A stretch of DNA of 64,000 nucleotides from Isoetes taiwanensis (taxonomy: Eukaryota > Streptophyta > Lycopodiopsida > Isoetales > Isoetaceae). Positions 46,401 to 56,906 of this stretch are shown one piece after another. Location of the stretch: contig JAJEKV010000004.1 of assembly GCA_021234155.1 (NCBI GenBank), positions 5,952,109-6,016,108 on the forward strand, read 5' to 3'. A program made the translations under genes and the position numbers. The notes under the pieces were generated by a model. It saw nothing but the letters and a program-made list of their open reading frames with translations, did not search any database and had not been told where the DNA came from. Each line of letters opens with the position of its first letter. Positions within the stretch are counted from its first letter, which is position 1.

Positions 46401-46848
46401 TGAGCTTCCATCTCTGAGGTTAGCTCATAAGCTGTGTTTGCCTTTTGAGCATGCTTTGCAGGAAAGATTGGATACCTTACTGCATTTGGAGGAATATAGA
46501 ATGGAAGCTGAGAATGCTAACTTGCTTAAAAAAGCTAAGGATTTGGCAGCTTTCAAAGCTGCTCATAAAATACAAGGGATCTTCAAGACTGGAGAATTAG
46601 TTCTGAAATGGAATAAATCAAGGGAGGACTCGGCCAGTAAGTTTGAGAATCTTTGGGAAGGACCCTATGAAGTGTTGGAACCTGCAGGCACCAATTCATA
46701 TTGGCTAAAGGAATTAACTTCAGGTTTGTCACTCCCAAATCCTATCAACACTATTCACTTGAAGAGGTACTGGGATCAGCACATTTGTTTGTCCCTTTTT
46801 ATGCTCTCGAATTTAAATAAGTTAGAATTAAAGTTAGACACTAGATAG
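43429..46848 (+). pseudogene. pol: A1 pol: RNase H - RT - degenerate RNase H - integrase, one stop
   Basis: One frame of 1140 codons interrupted by a single TAA at 45556-45558, where A2 has CAA. RNase H acidic residues are D27, E67, D91 and D141; YLDD is at about 403. The second RNase H again lacks its acidic residues (VYITITKK; MKQNPTG). The integrase (45580-46848) has the HHCC finger (GICGG...CHKCQ), GLDYIGP, SDRGTPF and QAEATNK with a DD35E layout, then WEGPYEV and NPINTIHLKRYW. No chromodomain. After B this is the best-preserved pol in the window. Confidence 0.9.
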
Positions 46849-47661
46849 GTTGGATTCCACTTTGTCTTAAATTTAGAACTAATGTCTTCATTAAGTTTAT
46901 GTTTGCAGATTAGCCAGTATGAAGGATGTGCCATCAAATAGCTTCAAAACAGGGATTTTTATTAATTGCCAAGTGTCATTTGCAGGAGCACCCTTTGTCC
47001 ATTTTCATTCACCTGTCTCATTGTGGTCCTACCCTCCATTCAGCCCTGCTCTTTCATTATATCTCCCCAAACGTGCACTCTGCAAATTCAGCTTCACCAT
47101 CATAGCAGAGTTGCAAGAATCAAGTTTAATTTGTTTGTATGTTTCCATGACAGTGCACCCTTTCTCCATCTTTATTCATCTGCCATAAGTGGTCCTGCCA
47201 TCCATTCAGACTCTTTATTCTTGTTCTCATTCCAAAAAAGAAGCACTGCAGTTCAGCTTTACCACCATAGCAGAGTTGCATTTTTCAAGGATCAGGAATG
47301 CATACATTTTTTTGTTTTGGCGAGATCTCACTTTCACCTCACTTTGAACACTCTACTTCCATCACTATCCTACCATATCCATACTCTTTCTTTACACATT
47401 TTCTTGTTTTGGCGAAATTCAAACATTTACACATTCATCTCACTTCATACACTCCACTTCCACCACCATTTCACCATGATTACACTTATTCTTACCTCTC
47501 TTTCACTCACTCACTTCTTCACACCACCATATTCACCTCCATTCCATCAACACTTGCACTTTACATTCTCTTTCTACCATTATCCTCATTCATACACTTT
47601 TGAGCAGATATGAAGACCCTTTATGGCTGAGGGGACCAGCCATTTTCTTGTTTTGGCGAGA
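46849..47661 (+). other. 3' spacer of A1
   Basis: C/T-rich non-coding stretch. TTGTTTTGGCGA(G/A)AT occurs at 47312-47326, 47404-47418 and 47648-47662, the last touching the LTR where a polypurine tract would be expected. Stem-loops with CTCTGC/GCAGAG arms lie at 47078-47110 and near 47240-47280. A 215-codon ORF is open, in parallel with other frames. Confidence 0.7.
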
Positions 47662-49408
47662 TGTTGCCCCCAAAGGGCAACATACTAATTGATTTGTTTG
47701 TTTGCTAAAGTTAGGGAGACTTGGTAGTCAACATTGATGTGAAGGTCAAGGGATTTTTATCTTCGAGGTCAACTCTCATAAGAAATGCTCCATTTGAGGT
47801 CAAAGGATGCTTATAAGGTTTTGGGTAAGAAGTTTGGAAGATACCTTTTTGAAGATTGGAAGCTAGAGTTTGGAAGACCCCATGGTAATCTAGAATCTTT
47901 TGCCCCTAAATTATTCCCCTTTACATTTCTCCATGCCCTCTCTCATTTTTGCCTTGATTCCTCAACCCTCACTCTCATTCTATCACAAATTCCTTTCTAT
48001 TTCATATGCCATTCCACTTTTTGCCCTTTCCTTTGGAAAATAAATTCTATGTCAAAACCCTAGGTGAATAACCTAGGTATCATTCTAGATGCCATAAGGA
48101 TGCCTTATGCCACGTGGTAAGGCCAGATATGCTCCCAACCTTTTGGAGGGCATCCTCAAAGATTCCTAGGAGATCCCAAAAAAACCAAAGGTTCATTTTC
48201 CTACTTATACCATTGAAAATTGAATTTTTAAAAGGCCGAAATCTCCAAATATACTCGAAAGATGCTCGCGAGATTCCCTCCACGAACCCTAAAATTAGAA
48301 AACTCCTTCGAATCGGCCAGGGGCCTCTGTTTCTGCCTTAAATTCCTCCCGAATCTTCTCTTCCCGCCTCTTAACTACCAAACGAACCCATAATCAAGGC
48401 CTAAGATTCTGGATCCATAAAAAATTGAAAATATAACTGGGGTGATCGACACAGAGAATTTTTGAAGGCCCAGACGCATCAAACCTCGACATTGATACAT
48501 GCTGAGCATGATCTGAAGACGTTCTTGAAGTTTCTGAGTGTTCCACGGTTTAATCTGAGAATATTGGACTGATACTATTGATTTGATACTATTATTGACC
48601 TCCCGAGCTACATTATTGATTGATATATGTTCCTAAGATCCTTATTCACCTTGTATTACCTTCATATCAATGAGAATTGATTGCCAAGCATTCAAAAAGT
48701 CTACTGTCATGATCCTTTAGCATTTTTGTATCACAAACATTTTTACAGAAAAGAATTTCCCTATTTTTTCTTGCATAACACCATTTGCACTTCACATCCC
48801 ATCTTTTTTGCACCTGTGTGCACAAAAATTTCAAAAAAAATCCATCTCAAACTCGAGTTGCCATTTTTTGCATTTTGTCTGATACAAATCCAGACTGATA
48901 TCCATAAAACAGTACCAAAAAAATAGTTTTAGAGATTCAAATCATGATTTGGCAGCATGCACCTTACCTTTGAAGTCTATAGAGCATCTTAGTCTTGGAG
49001 TTTCCTTAAAATTCAATTTACAACTCGAGTTACAAAACTCTGAGCTCTGTTTGCTACATTGACTGGTATTGACCAAAAATTGACCCAACTTTGAGATCGA
49101 ATATCTCACAGATCAAGCCTCAGACTTGGTCAAGATCTCTACCTTTGCTTGCCTACAACTTTTTTGAGTAAGTCACAGTCATCTGACCTTGGAAATCAAT
49201 CTGCGTACGAGATCTGTGTCGATTTGAGCAAGGAGTCCAAAATCCAGAATTGGGAAAGGTATGAAAACTCTATAATTCAGCTTTTTCTTTGGAAAATTCT
49301 TGTGTAGATTGATCACCTTAAGTGATCTGGAGGTTCTAACCCCAACTTGAGTGAAAACTCAAGTTGGCTTCTTGTGTTTGACTCTCTAGGCCAGGTTGAG
49401 GGTCAACA
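47662..49408 (+). repeat. 3' LTR of A1
   Basis: 1747 bp, from TGTTGCCC to GGGTCAACA, followed by ATAGC (49409-49413). Complete reference copy for this LTR family. Confidence 0.95.
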
Positions 49409-49414
49409 ATAGCA

Positions 49415-49455
49415 AAGGTTACTAGAGACCACGGCAGTATGTCCCTAGTAACCTT
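49415..49455. other. 11-bp perfect inverted repeat
   Basis: AAGGTTACTAG at 49415-49425 and CTAGTAACCTT at 49445-49455, with a 19-bp loop. On the minus strand it overlaps the stop codon of the neighbouring gene. Its role is unknown. Confidence 0.6.
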
Positions 49456-50056
49456 CCCCTAGGTAACCCCTTCCCCTTCCCCTTTGCCTTCCCCTGCGAG
49501 GGGTAACCCACGCAGCTGGGTTAGGAAACCAGAGCTCACGCGTATCCCAGCCTGATTCTTCCCACCATATGGGGTACCTAGTCATTAGAAAAAGTAATTC
49601 CATAGGATGATACTCACGGAAGAAGAGTGGACCCAACTCCACAAAACCGTTGTACTCGTTGTAGTACGCCCTAATAAGGCCATACATCTGTCCCTTACAA
49701 ATTTCATGAATGAACTCTGATATGTATTGATCCAGAGAGTGTGCTAAATAACTAGCACGAAGAAGAGGCCTGAACTGCTGTAGCATCTCGTCCAGATAAG
49801 GAGGGGGTTCAAGAATTCCCCTCATTGCAAGTCTCCTATAACATTTAGATGGATTAATTTCCATCAGTGGCTCATGACCACGATCAAATCGCTCCAGAAT
49901 GAAGTTGATCAACTCCATTGCAAGCTCCTTGGTGGGACTATGGTGCAACCTCCACTCCAAGAAATGGTCAAATAGCTCATCATCAGGCCGCACAGAATGC
50001 CTGGGGCATGCTTGCAGGCCTTCTGGAGTAGCCCAGGGAGGATTGGGTCCAATCAT
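49445..50056 (-). CDS. Unknown 203-aa protein, copy 1 of a tandem pair
   Basis: Starts MIGPNPPWATPEGLQ. I chose this Met because the homologous copy 2 also begins just here (MVTLQEHPHWADPEYLQ), whereas codons further upstream are read from a GA-rich repeat. The body is acidic and aromatic (ELFDHFLEWRLHHS, ELAMELINFILERFDRG, EINPSKCYRRLAM, WDTRELWFPN). It ends in an Arg/Gly-rich tail (RRGRQRGRGRG). No signal peptide, membrane segment or known domain is recognised. Conservation of this frame in a second copy supports a real gene. It belongs to the island interrupted by A1. Confidence 0.6.
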   Translation of the reverse strand: MIGPNPPWATPEGLQACPRHSVRPDDELFDHFLEWRLHHSPTKELAMELINFILERFDRGHEPLMEINPSKCYRRLAMRGILEPPPYLDEMLQQFRPLLRASYLAHSLDQYISEFIHEICKGQMYGLIRAYYNEYNGFVELGPLFFREYHPMELLFLMTRYPIWWEESGWDTRELWFPNPAAWVTPRRGRQRGRGRGYLGEGY

Positions 50057-50079
50057 TTGCACAAGCAAGCAAGGATCAT

Positions 50080-50530
50080 CGACGGAGCAAGGAACAAGGA
50101 GCAGAGCAAGGAACAAGGAGCAAGAAGCAAGGAAGAAGACCAAGTAGCAAGGAACAAGGATCAAGATCAAGTAGCAAGAAGCAAGGAACAAGAAAGATCA
50201 AGGAGCAAGAAGATCAAGGAACAAGGAAGACCAAGTAGCAAGAACCAGGAAGATGAAGTAGCAAGGAACAAGGATCAAGATCAAGTAGCAAGAAGCAAGG
50301 AACAAGGAATATCATGGAGCAAGGAAGCAAGGAAAAAGATCAAGAGCAAGGAACAAGACCAAGTAGCATGAAGTAGCACGAAGATGAAGGAGCAAGAAGC
50401 AAGGATCAAGATCAATTAGCAAAGAACACGGAACACAAGGTGAGAAGTGAAAGCAAGGTGAGAACACGAGAAGTGAAAGCAATGTGAAAACATGGAACAA
50501 AGATGAGAAGTGAAAGCAAGGTGAAAGAAT
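50080..50530. repeat. GA-rich degenerate repeat (aaggaacaagg-agcaag)
   Basis: About 450 bp of imperfect 'aggaacaaggagcaag' and 'gaagcaaggaacaag' units, directly 5' of copy 1 of the unknown gene on the minus strand. It holds both strands open and accounts for shadow ORFs of about 120 and 60 codons. Confidence 0.8.
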
Positions 50531-50635
50531 TTATAGCTACGAATCCAATAATATTGAAGTATAATACTAATACTGTTGAAGTATAATACCAAGAAAGTTG
50601 AAGAATAATATCAATAATGCTGAAGTATTATACCC

Positions 50636-50770
50636 TTTGGTGGTGGCGAAAGATGGGCCCGTAAGTAAACTGGATCCACGTATTTCGCACTGTAGCCACG
50701 GTGCGAAATAGGCCCTTCAATAATTTGTAACTCAGGCGATTTTGGACCGTGGCCACGGTGCCGAATATGA
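50636..50770. repeat. Two more hairpin units of the 57-58 bp family
   Basis: Near 50679-50708 and 50737-50766, spaced 58 bp, with the same linkers (ggatccacgt, ataggcccttcaataatttgtaactca) as the array at 19660-20050. The second is eroded (GGACCGT...ACGGTGCC). They tie the two halves of the island together. Confidence 0.85.
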
Positions 50771-50958
50771 CCACAAATAAAACATTCACATGAGAAAATA
50801 CAAGGAAAATGGTAGAAGAAATCATTCAATTACACTAAAAGTGTAAGATTGCCAAGATAATACATGATAATATGAGGATGTTACTTAATTACACGGAATT
50901 CACTTGCTTATATACTTAATTTCTATGAAAATATTTATATCAGTCCAGTGGAGTATCT
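50771..50958. other. AT-rich intergenic stretch of the island
   Basis: No ORF, repeat or known motif seen. Confidence 0.5.
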
Positions 50959-51532
50959 TCACCTGTGATATGTACGTATTATGTGCTGTGTGCTATGTAA
51001 CCATAGGTCACGTGTATCCCAAGGAATCGTATCCCAGGTGGAGAATCTAGACAGTAACCACAGGATGTTGAAGTCAAGCGAACGGAATAGGAGCTTACCA
51101 ATATCCACAAAAGATTTGTAATGGAAGTCGTAAAGTTTAATGAGGATATAAATCCTATTCTTCTCATTAGTAGGAATGACCGTGAGGCACATATACGATC
51201 CGTAGAGTAGGCCATGAAACCATGGAAAAGCATGTCCTTCAACCGTTTCTAGCCTATCTTCTAAATCTGAGGGGGTTCAAGAAGTCCCAAAGCACTTAGA
51301 GTGAACCTTGCTTGACTGGAATTGATCTCCTCCAGTGGAGGGAGATGACGAGTATAGCGATCGGTAATGAAGTTGATCAGCTGCCTTGCAAGCTCTGTGG
51401 TTGGACCGTGACGCCATCGATGCTCCCAAAAGTTGTTAAAAAAAAATCATCAAAAGTGCACGTATTAATTCTGCCGCATGCTTGCAGGTATTCCGGATCA
51501 GCCCAGTGAGGATGTTCTTGCAAAGTTACCAT
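50959..51532 (-). pseudogene. Unknown gene, copy 2 of the tandem pair, broken
   Basis: Begins MVTLQEHPHWADPEYLQACG, aligning with MIGPNPPWATPEGLQACP of copy 1. After a frameshift in an A/T run near 51440 the frame continues with WEHRWRHGPTTELARQLINF, LPPLEEIN and a LLEPPQ-stop near 51265. Downstream pieces match copy 1 (IKLYDFHYKSFVDIGKLLFR, WDTRDLW). The Arg/Gly tail is missing. It is one level more decayed than copy 1. Confidence 0.65.
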
Positions 51533-51539
51533 TTGCAAG

Positions 51540-51690
51540 AAACTAGTGGAGCAGACAAGGAACAACTAGTGGAGCGATAAAAGCAGGCAAGGAGCATGCA
51601 AGAAAGGAGCAGACAGTGAGGCAAAGAGCAACAAGAAGCGGACAGGGAGGCAAGGAGCATGCAAACAAGAAGCAGACAAAGACAATGAAG
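51540..51690. repeat. GA-rich repeat upstream of copy 2
   Basis: Units such as ggagcagacaaggaacaa and gcaaggagcatgcaa. It sits in the same place relative to copy 2 as 50080-50530 does to copy 1, so the duplication unit is gene plus GA-rich leader. Confidence 0.7.
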
Positions 51691-51762
51691 GCATAGATGC
51701 CTATTTAAAGAGTACTCGTAGCTCATGTAGCATACGAGTACAATACAAGTATGTATATGATA

Positions 51763-51855
51763 ATAATTTTGGTATGTATATACCATCAATAATTTTCTAT
51801 GTATATACCATCAATAATTTTGGTGGGTATATACCATTAATAATTTTGGTGGGTA
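51763..51855. repeat. Tandem repeat of about 28 bp (AT-rich)
   Basis: Four imperfect copies of 'tatataccatcaataattttggtggg', between the GA-rich tract and the small plus-strand ORFs. Confidence 0.8.
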
Positions 51856-51905
51856 TAAATATACATCAAATTGCCGAGTGCAGCAACATTGGCCTCCGTC
51901 TAGCC

Positions 51906-52145
51906 ATGTGGTCTCATTCTGGTCCTGAACGTGATTCCATTACCTGCAAGATGAATCACGAAAACTTCAAGCAGTGTCGCGAGCGAGAAATACCCATGGA
52001 AGACTGGATGACCACTGCCGCTCTCAATCCTCGCTATTATCCTGATCCCTTCGATGTTATCATCCATCTAATATGGAATAGAGAGCATCAAATGTACATG
52101 ATAGAAAAGATCACTGGGGTGCCTGGTGACAATGACTCAGAATAG
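51906..52145 (+). CDS. Unknown small ORF, copy 1 (79 aa)
   Basis: MWSHSGPERDSITCKMNHENFK... with the core DSITCxM-x8-QC-x5-IPxxxW shared with the next ORF, then an acidic tail. The start is the first ATG before the conserved core; the open frame extends upstream into the AT-rich repeat. Function unknown. A duplicated, aligned core supports coding origin; it may be an exon of a larger gene. Confidence 0.5.
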   Translation: MWSHSGPERDSITCKMNHENFKQCREREIPMEDWMTTAALNPRYYPDPFDVIIHLIWNREHQMYMIEKITGVPGDNDSE

Positions 52146-52316
52146 TCCCCCTAAATCAATACTCAGAATGTATATATGCTATATACGTACATTATATACA
52201 TATGTATTTTGTACATTATGCTCGTATGTATAACCAATAATGCTGCTACAGTGCATGTCAATAATTTTGTTCGATATAAGTACGGTTCCACTCAATGCAG
52301 AAGGCATCCATTTGCT

Positions 52317-52509
52317 ATGTCTCGGCCTGGTTATTCTTATTACAGGGGGTCTACCTTGCCTCCTCGTCCCGAAGATATGGACTCCATTACTTGCACTATG
52401 ACATATAATGATCTTTATAGATGTTCTCAGAGGGGTATCCCCCTTGATCCCTGGCTAAAAGGAGTAGCAGGGGGCCGAAATCGTTCTTCCGGAGGGTTTT
52501 ATCGTGTTG
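52317..52509 (+). pseudogene. Unknown small ORF, copy 2, cut by element D
   Basis: MSRPGYSYYRG...PEDMDSITCTMTYNDLYRCSQRGIPLDPWL aligns with copy 1 over about 30 residues, including both Cys, IP and Trp. The frame runs into the LTR of element D at 52510, so its own 3' end has been lost or displaced. Confidence 0.5.
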
Positions 52510-54473
52510 TGTTGACCCTAAACCTGGCTTAAAGGTCAACCACAAGGAACCAATTCAAGTTTTCACTCAAATTGGGGTTAGAACCTCCTGATCACTTGAG
52601 GTGATCAGTCTATGCGAGGAAATCCCAAAAACAAGTTCAAAAAGTTTGAGTTCTATACCTTTCCCATTTCCAAAAAATGGTACCTTTGCGAAAACAAATG
52701 TGGTGTCGAGGTGCAGATCGATCTTTTAAGTCAGATGCAATAGACTTGGTCAAAAAAGTGGTAGTTAACCAACAGTAAAACCTCTGACCAAGTCAGAGAC
52801 TTAATCTGTGAGTTATTCGAGCTCAAAGTGGGGTCAAATTTTGGTCAATAGAGGTCAAATGTAGAAAACAGTGATCAGAAATGGAGATTTAAGACCCAAT
52901 CATCTTCTTGAGAAATTCCAAAGTAGATAGGTTGCAATGGTGCTAGGGAAGAGGGGCAATCAATCAAATCTTCATTTGGATGTGTAGAAGTATTTTTTGT
53001 GACTAGATTTGGCAAAATACAGTCAAAACTGTCCAAACCCGAGAGCAATTTTTTTGAATTTGAGCTATACTTGGTATTTTTGAATGATTCCAACTCCTTT
53101 GGTTTGCACAGGCCCTAAGAATAGATGGCAAGTGGTCCAAAAGAATAGAGAAACACACTAGAATTTTCTGAAGAATATTTTGTAGCAAGAATTGTAGAAT
53201 AACATATCAGAAATGGATTTGACAACTTGGCAATCGATTTGAATTGATATGGAGGCAAATATATCATGATAATGTAAATATAAGGATGCTTCATAGCTTT
53301 TAATCCACAGAAAATAATCTTCTCAAGTCAATAAATAATTTTTGAAGGTAATGTCAACTAGATCTTGTGAATCCAATTGAGGAGAGCTCAAGAACTTCAA
53401 GGATCGTCCAGATCTTGCTCAGCAATGATCAATGTAGAATCTGAATACTTCGGGCCTTCCGAAAATGTCGAGATTGTGTTCCCTTTGTTTATAGTTTCAA
53501 ATTTCGGTTCCAATAGTTTCGGGTGATAAATTTAGGCTTAAATTGTTGCTTAAGTTCCGGAATCCAAGAATAGATTGGTTGCAGGGAGAATGGAGCCGGA
53601 TGGCATGATTCGAAATGGGTTTCCAATTTTAGGGTTCTTCACCATATTTTAAAAGCTTATTTTTTTGCGATATGGTTTCGTATTTCTGAGGAATATGCCC
53701 CAGATATGCCGTATTTGGCCACTTAAAAACTTGGCTAATGGTTTTAAGGCTTTTTCCATGGAATACCTAAAAAAGGGTTATAACTTTTCAACCATGGGGA
53801 AGGATATCCACACGCAAAGGGATATAGAATCTTTAGAGCATCTTTTGACAAGGTTTAGGGTATACCAAAGAGAGCATGATGGGGTAGGAATGGAGATAAA
53901 AGAAATCATTAAAGGCTAGTAGGAAGATAAGAATAGGAATGCAAAAGAGGGAAATAATAACCTTGCCACAAGGACTTGAAGTTTTTGAATAGTGACATTT
54001 GGAGGAATTGACAAGGGATTTGAGCAAAATGGTAGGTATGGCAAGGTGAGCATGGCAAGGAAATAGGCAATAGGTATGAAGGAGCAAATGCAAGAGTGAA
54101 CAAAAGGGGCATAAATATAGGAAAGGAGGCTAGGAAATTCCAAGGAGCAAGTAAGAATGGCTAGAGAATGAAACAAAATACCATGGGGTCTTCCAAACTT
54201 TGAACTTCCAATCTTCAAAAAATGCCTTCCAAACTTCTTTACCCAGAATCTTCTAGAGCATATTCTTGACTAAGCACTTTGGCCTTGAGTAGAGTACCTC
54301 ATGTGAGTTTTGAACCTTAAGCTCTTGTTGACTTGAAGAATGAACATCCTTTGACCTCCACATCAACATTGAATGCCAAGAATCTTCCAAACTTTGACCT
54401 AGTATTCCAAGATTAGCTGACCTAGTTTTGAATGCACGGATCACAATTAGCATGTTGCCCTTTGGGGGCAACA
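52510..54473 (-). repeat. Complete 3' LTR of element D
   Basis: 1964 bp, from TGTTGACCC to the palindromic U3 terminus TGTTGCCC-n5-GGGCAACA (reverse strand, 54453-54473). Reference copy for this LTR family. Its U5 end shares 'aggttctaaccccaa...tgagtgaaaact' with the A1 LTR. Confidence 0.92.
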
Positions 54474-55354
54474 TCTCGCCAAAACAAGAAAAAGGCTGGT
54501 CCCCTCAGCCATATAATGTCAAGGATAAATAACTAGAGGGGTCTTCAACTTTGTACCAATGTGTCTATGATAGGATAAGAGTGCAAATGTTGGTGGAGTG
54601 AGTGTAATTGTGATGATGAAATGATGTGAGTGGAATATGGTGAGTGAGAAAGGCAGAAATGAGTGTGAAAATGACAAGGTGATAATGGAATGATAGTGAA
54701 TGGAATAAAGTGAGTGAGAAGAGATAAGAGTGAATGTGAATATGACAAGATGATGATGAAATGGAGATGAAATGAGTGTACAAGTGTTTTGAAACTTCGC
54801 CAAAAACAAGAAAATGTGTGTATCCCTTCCGATCTTCAACAAGTGCGGCTTTCTTTTGATGGTAAAGATGAATTGCAGAGTGCTTTTCTTCTTTTTAGGG
54901 AATGAGAACAAGAATAAGGACTTCAGATGGAAGGTAGGGCCACTTATGACAGATGAAAATATGGAGGAAGGGTGCACCCGGCTCATGGAAACACATAAAC
55001 CAATTAGTCTTAAAACCTTGCAACTCTGCTATGATGGTGAAGGTGATTTTGCAGAGTGCTGTTAAGGTATGGGAAAACAAGAATAGAGGGTTGGATGGAT
55101 GGTAGGAATGTTTAAAACAGGTGAATAAAAATGGAAGAAAGAATGCTCCTGCAAATGACACTTGGTAATCATTAGTATCAACCCTGTTCTTGAGGTCACC
55201 TGCACTGCTACCTGGTCAAATCAACCTAAGAACATGAAACCAATTCTATTAGAGTAAGGTGCTCAAAGTCAGACTGTTCTATCTACTGAAATAGTGTGCT
55301 TAAAGATCTAACTGATTTAACTACTTTAAACCTATCATAAATCTCCAAACTGTT
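54474..55354 (-). other. 3' spacer of element D
   Basis: Same layout as in B: TTGTTTTGGCGAGA next to the LTR, a copy near 54800 and two CTCTGC/GCAGAG stem-loops, the first eroded. Multi-frame open but C/T-rich; not called as a gene. Confidence 0.7.
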
Positions 55355-56906
55355 TTAATGAGAGAATAGGGACAAGCAAGCATGCTGGTCCCAATACCTT
55401 TTCAGGTGCAAGATATTGATTGGATTTGGCAGTGGCATTCCTGAGGCAACCTCTTGTAGCCAATAAGAGTTAGTACCTGCAGGTTCCAATACTACAAAGG
55501 GTCCTTCCCAAATATTGTCAAATTTGCCAGCTGAGTCTTCCTTTGACTTGTTCCATTTAAGTACAAGCTCTCCTTGCTTAAAAGTGCCTTGTATTTTGTG
55601 TGCAGCCTTGAATGCAACCAGATCCTTGGCCTTTTTCAGCAAATTGGTATTCTCAGCCTCCATCCTATATTCATCTAGGTGCAGCAAGGCATCCAATCTC
55701 TCCTGCAAGGCATGTTCAAAAGGTAAACATAATTTATAGGCTAACCTCAGGGAGGGCAACTCAAGTTCCACTGGTAAGACTGCCTCTATGCCATAAACCA
55801 GGTTGAAGGGTGTATGATTTGTAGCTGTTTTGATAGTGACTCTATAAGCCCAAAGTGCATCCACTATTTTGACATGCCAATCTCTCTTGTTGATTTCAAC
55901 TGTCTTCTGCAATATATTTTTCAACACTTTGTTAGTGGCTTCAGCTTGTCCATTACCTTGGGGATAGTATGAGGAGCTCTTGGTATGCTTGACCTTCAAG
56001 ATGTCCATCAAGTTAGTAATAACTTCATTAACAAAAGGCGTGCCCCTATCAGAATGCAACTGAAAAGGAATACCAAACCTGGAACAAACATACTCATGTA
56101 AAAATCTTGCAGTTGTGGCAGCATTAGCCTGTCTCAAAGGTATAGCTTCTGCCCATTTAGTAAAATAATCTATGGCCACAATGATATGCTGATGTTGACC
56201 TGCAGAAGAAGGATTAATAGGGCCAATATAATCTAATCCCCAAATTTGAAAGGGCCCTGGAGATATGATGGGATTAAGGGCAGCTGGAAGTAAAATTCTT
56301 TTGCTAAAGATTTGGCATTGATGGCAAGTCTTTATAATATCATAACAATCTTTAAAAATAGTAGGCCAATAGTATCCAGACCTGAGAATCTTTTTTGTTG
56401 TAGTATCACCAGCAAAATGCCCTCCACAAATACCTTTGTGCATTTCCCTGATGATTAGAGCAGACACACTTTCACTCACACATCTCAACAAGACTCCATC
56501 TCGGTTGACTTTGCACAAAACATTGTCTATCATCTTGAATTGTCTGCATTTATCCTTGAATCTCCTTTTTTGGTTTGAAGTGAGGTTTGAAGAGATAATT
56601 CCATGTTGTAAGAAGTCTCTGGTAGGTTGTTGCCACCCACCATCAGCTTGATCTTCTGAAGTTAACTCTACATGAGCTACTACAAGTGAAATGTCAGCAG
56701 TATCCAACTCATCCTCATGGTCAAAAAATATATAAGGCAAATAAAGGCTAGGGCTTCGTACCAAATGTAATTCTTTTACAGAAATATCATAACTTTGCAA
56801 CTTACAAGCCCACCTTTGGATTTTTGGCTTACTGGTTGCCTTACCAAATAGTAGACCCATTGGATTTTGCTTCATGTAGACTTGAACTTGACTTTTCAGG
56901 AGCAAG
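55355..56906 (-). pseudogene. Element D integrase and end of gypsy RNase H
   Basis: Open for over 500 codons: LLKSQVQVYMKQ (end of the dead RNase H), HHCC finger, GLDYIGP, SDRGTPF, QAEATNK, WEGPFVV and NPINILHLKRYW to the stop at 55355. All catalytic residues are present. Cut on its 5' side at 56906 by a foreign segment; about 45 further codons of the apparent ORF lie in that segment and are not pol. Confidence 0.88.

Larger units (their letters stand above)
20184..49408 (+). mobile_element. Element A1: outer Ty3/gypsy retrotransposon of the nest
   Basis: Begins TGTTGCCC and ends GGGTCAACA. It is flanked by a perfect 5-bp target duplication ATAGC (20179-20183 and 49409-49413), so both ends are exact. 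The 5' LTR is split into 20184-21526 and 42258-42639 by element A2; internal DNA is 42640-47661; the 3' LTR is 47662-49408. Without the insertion it is about 8.5 kb. About a dozen differences by eye between 20184-21526 and the matching part of the 3' LTR indicate a young insertion. gag and protease are internally deleted. Confidence 0.95.

Noticed and set aside
47785-48063. LTR ORF starting MLHLRSKDAYKVLGKK, seen in every family-A LTR on either strand
   Set aside because: Lies wholly within LTR sequence. It recurs only because the LTR recurs, and shows indels and different ends between copies with no coding constraint.
49997-50371. Lys/Glu/Gln-rich 124-codon plus-strand ORF
   Set aside because: Entirely explained by the GA-rich degenerate repeat, antisense to the unknown gene's leader.
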